37,875 bases of DNA from Prosthecobacter debontii (GTDB lineage: Bacteria; Verrucomicrobiota; Verrucomicrobiia; Verrucomicrobiales; Akkermansiaceae), in NCBI GenBank assembly GCA_945885485.1, contig CAMCYT010000002.1:1-37875 (forward strand), read 5' to 3'. Positions 32,705 through 37,875 of this stretch are shown in pieces. The notes below the pieces were generated by a model that saw nothing but the letters and a program-made list of their open reading frames with translations, was not told where the DNA came from and did not search any database. The number at the start of each line of letters is the position of its first letter. Position 1 is the stretch's first letter. The position numbers and the translations under genes were made by a program.

Positions 32705-33997
32705 CTATCTCAAGCTCTGAAATCTCTCCACTCCCAGTCTGATTCCCTCCGCTTTGTGCAGGGTTTCTTGAAATTCCTCCTCGGGCACCGAGTCCGCCAC
32801 GATCCCCGCGCCGACTTGATAACTAAGTTTTTCTCCGTCGCGGACTAGGGTTCGGATCGCGATGTTGAATTCGCTTTCGCCATTGAAACCTAGCCAACCG
32901 ATCGCCCCGCAATAGACACCGCGTGGCCGTTGATCAAGTTCCTGAATGATTTCCATTGCGCGTTTTTTGGGTGCGCCGGTGATGCTACCGCCGGGGAAAC
33001 ATGCAGCGAGAGCGCTCAGCGCATCTTGCTCGGGGCACAGAGTTCCCCGCACGGTCGAAACTAAATGATGCACTTGCGCGAGGCTTTCTAACTCTAACAT
33101 CTGGCTCACTTCCACGCTGCCGTATTCACACACCTGTCCCAAATCATTCCGCAGTAAATCCGTGATCATAACCAACTCGGAAATCTCTTTCGGCGATGTC
33201 TGTAACTCCACCGCAGAACGCCTGTCCTCATCGGAATCTCGGAATCTCGGACGCGTGCCTTTGATTGGGCGCGTCTCAATTCCTTTTCCTGAAATTTTCA
33301 AAAACAACTCCGGCGAAGTGCTTAAAATTTCTTTCCCGCCCAATGCCATCCACGCCGCCATCGGTGCAGGCGTTGCTTCACGCAAGGTTTCATAAAGCGC
33401 CAACAACGAGCCCTCGCCGCAGACCTCTGCCTCGAATGCTTGCGCGAGATTCACTTGGTAAATATCTCCCGCAGCAATCCATTCCTTCGCGCGCTCCACC
33501 GCCCTGACAAAATCCTCTTGCTGATTTTGTGGGATGAAACTTTTCGGAATAGCCGAGCTCGGTAGGGGATCGCTGATTTTTGCCGAGAGTCCGCCGATCT
33601 CCCACCAATCGCCGCTCTGCTCATCACGGATGAGCATTTCGCGATACTCGCCGAAAACAAATTCACCTTCGTAGGTCACCCAGCCACACAACCCACCTTG
33701 CGGAAATCCCTGATCACTCACGGCTGAAGCGTTTCGTTTCAGGCTGCCACGCAGCTTTTCTAGATCGGCCTCTTGAAAAATATCTCCCGTGAAAATTTTG
33801 GTCGGTTGCGCCGCGATGACCGAACAAGCCCTACCCCAGTTGCTCGGGATATTTCCCACGGTATCAAAAAACACCAAGCCACCCAACCACTCCAAGCGCT
33901 TGGCGACATCTATCGCCTCCGCGCCATCCAGCCAATGCGCCCTGCGTAAAACGTTTACCTGAGTTTCCACGCCGGAAGCTTGACCATTACTCGGCAT
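32705..33997 (-). CDS. pabB: Aminodeoxychorismate synthase component I (PabB)
   Basis: 430-aa chorismate-utilising enzyme. Like the TrpE/PabB/MenF family it has an N-terminal domain followed by the catalytic core: GDIYQVNLAQAFEA, TSPELFLKI, PIKGTRPR, SELVMITDLLRNDLGQVC, SITGAPKKRAMEII and YCGAIGWLGFNGESEFNIAIRT. PIKGT, with Lys where anthranilate synthase has Ala, is the signature for aminodeoxychorismate synthase, so PabB rather than TrpE. It makes 4-amino-4-deoxychorismate for folate, with a PabA amidotransferase not seen here. A single gene. It complements purU in folate metabolism. Confidence 0.92.
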   Translation of the reverse strand: MPSNGQASGVETQVNVLRRAHWLDGAEAIDVAKRLEWLGGLVFFDTVGNIPSNWGRACSVIAAQPTKIFTGDIFQEADLEKLRGSLKRNASAVSDQGFPQGGLCGWVTYEGEFVFGEYREMLIRDEQSGDWWEIGGLSAKISDPLPSSAIPKSFIPQNQQEDFVRAVERAKEWIAAGDIYQVNLAQAFEAEVCGEGSLLALYETLREATPAPMAAWMALGGKEILSTSPELFLKISGKGIETRPIKGTRPRFRDSDEDRRSAVELQTSPKEISELVMITDLLRNDLGQVCEYGSVEVSQMLELESLAQVHHLVSTVRGTLCPEQDALSALAACFPGGSITGAPKKRAMEIIQELDQRPRGVYCGAIGWLGFNGESEFNIAIRTLVRDGEKLSYQVGAGIVADSVPEEEFQETLHKAEGIRLGVERFQSLR

Positions 33998-34027
33998 CGC
34001 TCAACCCCAAACATTGGGTGATCGACA

Positions 34028-34141
34028 GGTAGGGCGCCATCGCCGAGGGCGCCGCATGAAATGAAGAAGCATTTATTTCTTCATAAAATCATCAAATGCA
34101 TATCTCGCTGCGCGCGGCGCCCTCGGCGATGGCGCCCTACC
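34028..34141 (+). repeat. Family-2 BIME-like repeat (copy 3)
   Basis: 114 bp, GGTAGGG to CCCTACC. Left half GGCGCC-ATCGCCGAG-GGCGCC with tail CGCATGAAATGAAGAAG (type B). Right half, read inward, has tail GCGCGCAGCGAGAT (type C). It lies 6 bp from the stop codon of the PAS-AraC regulator; no RAYT is adjacent. Confidence 0.85.
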
Positions 34142-34147
34142 TATTTC

Positions 34148-34888
34148 TCAGACTGGCGTCTCCAAAATCAGCTTTTGAAGCTGCGCACGGTATTGTCTCG
34201 GCGTGACCGCCTCGATTTCGCGGAAGCGTTTTCCGAAGTCGCTAGCATCGTAAAAACCCGATTGATAGGCGACCTCCGAGAGCGGAAGGTCCGTGCGCGA
34301 GAGCAGGTCTTTGGCGATTTCGATTTTGTGGTGGAGCAAATATTGGCGTGGGGATTGACCGGTGAGATCGCGGAATACTCGGTTGAACTGGCTCTCCGAG
34401 TAATGACACGCAACGGCGAGTTGCGCGGTGGTAATGGAAGCATGCAGCTCCGAATGGATGAGTTTCAAAGCTGGCTCAATCCTCGCGAAGGGCTTGGTCA
34501 TTCCTTTGGCATTGGAAATTTCATACATCACGCCCGCGATCCCGGAAATTTCCCCAGCTCCGTCATAGGTCGGAAACTTGTTAGAAACCCACCACCGCAG
34601 CAGGCCTTTTGCGCTGGGAACCAGCCAGATGCGGTTGGTGGCGGGATTTCCCGTTTCCATGATTTTACGATCCTCCGTGCGGTATCGGCTCGCGATGGCT
34701 GGGTGATGCAGCGAAAAATCATCCAGCCCGATCACCGCGCCATGGGTCAGGCCATGAAACTCCTCAAAGCGGGGATTGCAGCGTATAAACGACCCCTGCG
34801 CGTCTTTCATGTAGAAAATCACCATAGGGAGATGATCGAATAACCCGATGATTGAATCGTTCATGGGGAAGTGGCTGAGATGCTTCAT
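34148..34888 (-). CDS. AraC-family regulator with N-terminal PAS domain
   Basis: 246 aa. Residues 10-125 form a PAS sensor (LPMVIFYMKDAQGSFIRCNPRFEEFHG, LRWWVSNKFPTYDGAGEISGIAGVMYEI). Residues about 140-240 form the AraC DNA-binding domain with two HTH motifs (ITTAQLAVACHYSESQFNRVFRDLTGQSP; LPLSEVAYQSGFYDASDFGKRFRE). It is divergent from the PSCyt/PSD1 cytochrome gene across 75 bp that contain two palindromes, so it may regulate that gene; this is inference. The ligand is unknown. Confidence 0.88.
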   Translation of the reverse strand: MKHLSHFPMNDSIIGLFDHLPMVIFYMKDAQGSFIRCNPRFEEFHGLTHGAVIGLDDFSLHHPAIASRYRTEDRKIMETGNPATNRIWLVPSAKGLLRWWVSNKFPTYDGAGEISGIAGVMYEISNAKGMTKPFARIEPALKLIHSELHASITTAQLAVACHYSESQFNRVFRDLTGQSPRQYLLHHKIEIAKDLLSRTDLPLSEVAYQSGFYDASDFGKRFREIEAVTPRQYRAQLQKLILETPV

Positions 34889-34918
34889 GCGCGGATTCTA
34901 CCATAAAAAGACGATTGC

Positions 34919-34940
34919 GGCATGGAAAGTTTTCCATGCC
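34919..34940. promoter_or_regulatory. Perfect 10-bp-arm dyad between the AraC and cytochrome genes
   Basis: GGCATGGAAA-GT-TTTCCATGCC, a 22-bp dyad with perfect 10-bp arms in the 75-bp divergent region. It is 30 bp from the AraC start and 24 bp from the cytochrome start. AraC-family proteins normally bind direct repeats, so this may serve another regulator or form a hairpin in one of the leaders. Confidence 0.5.
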
Positions 34941-34942
34941 CC

Positions 34943-34955
34943 GAGTAGTATACTC
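34943..34955. promoter_or_regulatory. Short palindrome overlapping a -10-like TATACT
   Basis: GAGTAGTATACTC, with GAGTA/TACTC arms, contains TATACT readable on both strands and lies 8 bp before the cytochrome start. It could serve as a -10 box for either divergent gene; no convincing -35 was seen. Confidence 0.35.
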
Positions 34956-34963
34956 CCCTACTC

Positions 34964-37875
34964 ATGCGCTGGCTTTCCATACATTTCCTCATCGTTATCC
35001 AATCCACCGCATTGGCTGGGGAAATCGATTTCACGACGCAGATTCAGCCGATTTTATCGGAAAATTGCTACGCCTGCCATGGCCCGGATGAGTCGAAAAT
35101 CGAAGGCGGTCTGCGTTTGGATGTTCAGGAAAAGGCTTTGAAAGGAGGAGATAGCGGCAAGGCGATCGTGCCGGGGAATGCGAAAGCGTCGTTGATCATT
35201 GAGCGCATCATGCACACCGATCCCAAGGAGGTCATGCCGCCGCCGGAGAAAAAGAAGCGGTTATCGCCTGAAAAAGTGCAGCTGATCCGCGACTGGATTA
35301 ACCAAGGCGCGAAATGGGGCACGCATTGGGCATTTCAAACGCCAAAACGCCCACCTGTGCCACAGGTGAAAGACAAAGCATGGGTGAAAAATGCTATCGA
35401 TGCCTTTGTTTTAGCAAAATTGGAGAGCGAGAAATTGGCTCCCGCACCGTCCGCAAAACCTGAGACCTTGCTGCGTCGCTTGTCGCTAGATTTAGTTGGC
35501 CTGCCTCCGACATTAGAAGAACTTGCGGCGAAAGGGGATGCAGAAAAAGAAATCGAGCGCTTGATCGCTAGCCCTCATTTCGGTGAACGCTGGGGCCGTG
35601 ATTGGTTAGATGCTGCTCGTTACGCCGATTCTGCGGGCTACGAAAAAGACTTACCACGTTATCATCACATGTATCGCGACTGGGTGGTCTCCGCGATGAA
35701 TCAAAACATGCCTTACAATGATTTTGTGGTGAAACAAATCGCTGGAGACCTTTTACCAAAAGCAACTCAAGACGATCGCATTGCGACAGGATTTTTACGT
35801 AACTCGATGACTAACGAAGAGGGTGGAGCAAAGCCTGAGCAGTTCCGCGTTGAGGGGATTTTTGATAGGATCGATGCGATTGGAAAATCGACGCTTGGCC
35901 TAACCGCGCAATGCGCGCAGTGCCACACCCACAAATACGATCCGCTCACTCACGATGAGTATTACGGGATGTTCGCGTATTTGAACAACATCAGCGAAAC
36001 ATCGATCGCGGCCTACACCCCGAGTGAGAGAAAAACGGTGGATCAGTTGTTAGGTGAGATAACAGAGATTGATAAAACTGTGCGGAAATTATCACCGGTT
36101 ACCGAAGATAAATTTCAAGCATGGCAGCGTGAAATGCTAGCTCTACCGCGCACCGAATGGGAAGCGCTAGAGCTTTATCAACTTGGTGATTCAGGACAAA
36201 AATTTTGGCCGCTAGCAGATAAGTCCGTTATCAATATGGGCTATGCCAACACTCGTGGCGGTGAGTCGTTTACTAGCTCATCTAATTTGACTGTGATCCG
36301 TTCTGCCCGTCTCGAGGTAATGAATGATCCATATTTACCGATGAATGGACCGGGGCGATCAACTCGAGGAACGGGTGCGCTGACTGAGTTCAATTTAAAA
36401 GGAGGTAAAGAAGCGACAAAAACCGATAAGCTGAAATTTAAAAATCCAGTAGCAAGTGTGAATCCACCAGAAGTTGCGTTGGATCCGAAACGTTTTCCTA
36501 ACAATGCGGAAGCCAAGCCAGATGATAGGCGCACGGGGCCAGTGGCTTTCGCTTTGGATGGTGATAACAAAACGGCATGGACTCATGAGAGAGATCCAGC
36601 ACGTAATAACGATCCCGCAGTGCTGACTTTTGAATTGGAACAACCCTTGGAGGGAGCGGAAAAAACCTATTTCAATTACACGCTTTCGTTAAATCACGGT
36701 GGCTACAATTCCGATGACAACATGACCTATAACTTGGGTCGCGTTCGCTTATCCGTTTCTTCTACTTTACCGAACGCGCTCGATCAATTGCCACCCTTGG
36801 TGTTGGCAGCGCTTGAAACTCCTGCTGACAAACGCAGCCCAGAACAAGAAGCTCGGGTGTTTGCGCATTGGCGTGAAAATCAGACAGAGTTTTCCGCGCA
36901 GACTAAAGAAATCGAAGCACTCTACGCAAAAGTCCCACTGGCGACATGGGCATTGGTAGCGGCGGAATTGAAAACCCCTCGCGAAACCCGTTTGCTTGAA
37001 CGAGGTGAGCAAACCCATCCCAAGCATGTCGTGAAACCTCACGTTCCTGCTTTCCTGCATCCGCTTCCGCCCGGCGATCCTGAATCCCGCCTGACGTTTG
37101 CGAAATGGTTGGTCGATCCTAAATCTCCAGTCGCTTCACGCGTGTTCGTGAACCGCGTTTGGCAAGCCTATTTCGGAACAGGTTTGTTAGAAACTTCAGA
37201 GGATTTCGGGCATCAAGCGGCGCGTCCCTCGCATCCGGAATTGCTGGACTGGCTCGCTTGTGAATTTGTCGAAAGCGGATGGGATATGAAACACCTGCAT
37301 CGTCTCATCACCAACAGCGCGACCTATCAGCAGGAATCTTTTGCTTCTGAAAAACTGCGTGACATGGATCCTAAGAACCGCTTGTTGGCGCGTGCTTCGC
37401 GTTTCCGTGCACCTGCTGAAACCGTGCGCGACATCCAGCTCGCGACCTCCGGTTTGTTAGACGCTTCGCTGGGCGGACGCAGTGTTTACCCCCCAGCACC
37501 GGACTATCTTTTCCAACGCCCCGTTTCCTACGGACCGAAAACCTGGATTGTGGAACAAGATTCACAACGCTACCGCCGTGCGCTTTACACATTTAGATTC
37601 CGCTCGGTGCCGTATCCGATGCTGACCACCTTTGATGCGCCAAACGGTTCGGTTTCTTGTGTGCGTCGCACGCTTTCCACCACGCCGTTGCAGGCGTTGG
37701 TGACGCTCAACGAACAGGTTTCAGTCGAGGCTGCGCTCGGGCTCGCTCATCGGATGCTGACGGATTCCGGTAGTTTGGAAGAAAGGATTTCCCGTGCGTT
37801 CCAGCGCTGCACCGCACGCGTTCCGGATGCGGATGAGATCGCTGCGCTGAAATCTCATTACGAGTCATCTTTGGC
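34964..37875 (+). CDS. PSCyt1-DUF1549-DUF1553 (PSD1-type) secreted cytochrome protein (3' end cut by window)
   Basis: 970 codons are visible with no stop before the edge. A signal peptide (MRWLSIHFLIVIQSTALA-GE) precedes a planctomycete-type cytochrome c domain with the haem motif Cys35-x-x-Cys38-His39 (ENCYACHGPDESK), continuing to RDWINQGAKWG. The DUF1549 domain follows, with a second Cys317-x-x-Cys320-His321 (CAQCHTHKYDP). A middle segment (about residues 360-690) precedes the DUF1553/PSD1 domain (DWLACEFVESGWDMKHLHRLITNSATYQQES). Such proteins are abundant in Verrucomicrobia and Planctomycetes and are usually followed by a DUF1501 protein, which would lie outside the window. Their role is unresolved; glycan or redox metabolism is often proposed. 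The short leader has no Shine-Dalgarno. Confidence 0.93.
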   Translation, partial: MRWLSIHFLIVIQSTALAGEIDFTTQIQPILSENCYACHGPDESKIEGGLRLDVQEKALKGGDSGKAIVPGNAKASLIIERIMHTDPKEVMPPPEKKKRLSPEKVQLIRDWINQGAKWGTHWAFQTPKRPPVPQVKDKAWVKNAIDAFVLAKLESEKLAPAPSAKPETLLRRLSLDLVGLPPTLEELAAKGDAEKEIERLIASPHFGERWGRDWLDAARYADSAGYEKDLPRYHHMYRDWVVSAMNQNMPYNDFVVKQIAGDLLPKATQDDRIATGFLRNSMTNEEGGAKPEQFRVEGIFDRIDAIGKSTLGLTAQCAQCHTHKYDPLTHDEYYGMFAYLNNISETSIAAYTPSERKTVDQLLGEITEIDKTVRKLSPVTEDKFQAWQREMLALPRTEWEALELYQLGDSGQKFWPLADKSVINMGYANTRGGESFTSSSNLTVIRSARLEVMNDPYLPMNGPGRSTRGTGALTEFNLKGGKEATKTDKLKFKNPVASVNPPEVALDPKRFPNNAEAKPDDRRTGPVAFALDGDNKTAWTHERDPARNNDPAVLTFELEQPLEGAEKTYFNYTLSLNHGGYNSDDNMTYNLGRVRLSVSSTLPNALDQLPPLVLAALETPADKRSPEQEARVFAHWRENQTEFSAQTKEIEALYAKVPLATWALVAAELKTPRETRLLERGEQTHPKHVVKPHVPAFLHPLPPGDPESRLTFAKWLVDPKSPVASRVFVNRVWQAYFGTGLLETSEDFGHQAARPSHPELLDWLACEFVESGWDMKHLHRLITNSATYQQESFASEKLRDMDPKNRLLARASRFRAPAETVRDIQLATSGLLDASLGGRSVYPPAPDYLFQRPVSYGPKTWIVEQDSQRYRRALYTFRFRSVPYPMLTTFDAPNGSVSCVRRTLSTTPLQALVTLNEQVSVEAALGLAHRMLTDSGSLEERISRAFQRCTARVPDADEIAALKSHYESSL

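Overview
The window looks like chromosomal DNA from a Verrucomicrobia-type (PVC superphylum) bacterium. The evidence is a multi-domain c-type cytochrome protein of the DUF1549/DUF1553 (PSCyt/PSD1) class, a secreted ThuA-like protein, a GntR-LacI hybrid regulator, Gfo/Idh/MocA and TIM-barrel sugar enzymes, a prenyltransferase/squalene-oxidase-repeat secreted protein, a DUF5069-like protein, and an almost complete lack of Shine-Dalgarno sequences before start codons. The species cannot be named from the sequence.

Layout. 1-1875: clpP (cut by the left edge) and tig, a protein quality-control operon on the minus strand. 2006-4669: a GntR/LacI regulator, purU and a half-size TauE-like permease. 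4902-6763: a ThuA-like secreted protein translationally coupled to a GT9 glycosyltransferase. 6978-11315: a PfkB sugar kinase, an IS200-like REP-associated transposase (RAYT1) among its repeats, a secreted prenyltransferase-repeat protein and a sugar isomerase/epimerase. 11435-17385: a tripartite RND efflux system (permease and adaptor on minus, outer-membrane factor divergent on plus). 17450-20300: fusA with a strong terminator, then the tmRNA gene ssrA. 20539-24850: an EcsC-like protein, a copper-type P1B ATPase and a Gfo/Idh/MocA oxidoreductase. 24866-29027: a second RAYT with its own repeat family, an unknown membrane-anchored protein, an ErpA/IscA-like Fe-S protein, pgi and apt. 29429-34888: a PocR-AraC regulator, prfB with a programmed +1 frameshift, a DUF5069-like protein, pabB and a PAS-AraC regulator. 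34964-37875: the PSCyt/PSD1 cytochrome protein, cut by the right edge.

The most distinctive feature is the repeats. About eleven copies of one 125-150 bp BIME-like element (family 1) and three of a second (family 2) are scattered through the window. Both families are bounded by GGTAGGG...CCCTACC, so a GTAG tetranucleotide sits at the foot of each terminal hairpin, and each family flanks its own RAYT on both sides. The elements sit almost exactly at gene 3' ends, and for several genes the stop codon is inside the repeat. A 16-nt palindrome appears nested inside the loops of both kinds of family-1 hairpin, and family-2 elements look like pairwise combinations of three half-units. Two further inverted-repeat families occur next to ssrA and upstream of prfB. 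Two unrelated genes, purU and pfkB, share an identical 23-nt sequence just before their start codons, each next to a family-1 repeat.

Most other genes are housekeeping: protein folding and turnover, translation elongation, termination and rescue (fusA, prfB, ssrA), folate and one-carbon metabolism (purU, pabB), glycolysis (pgi), purine salvage (apt) and Fe-S assembly. They are mixed with carbohydrate-related and efflux functions.
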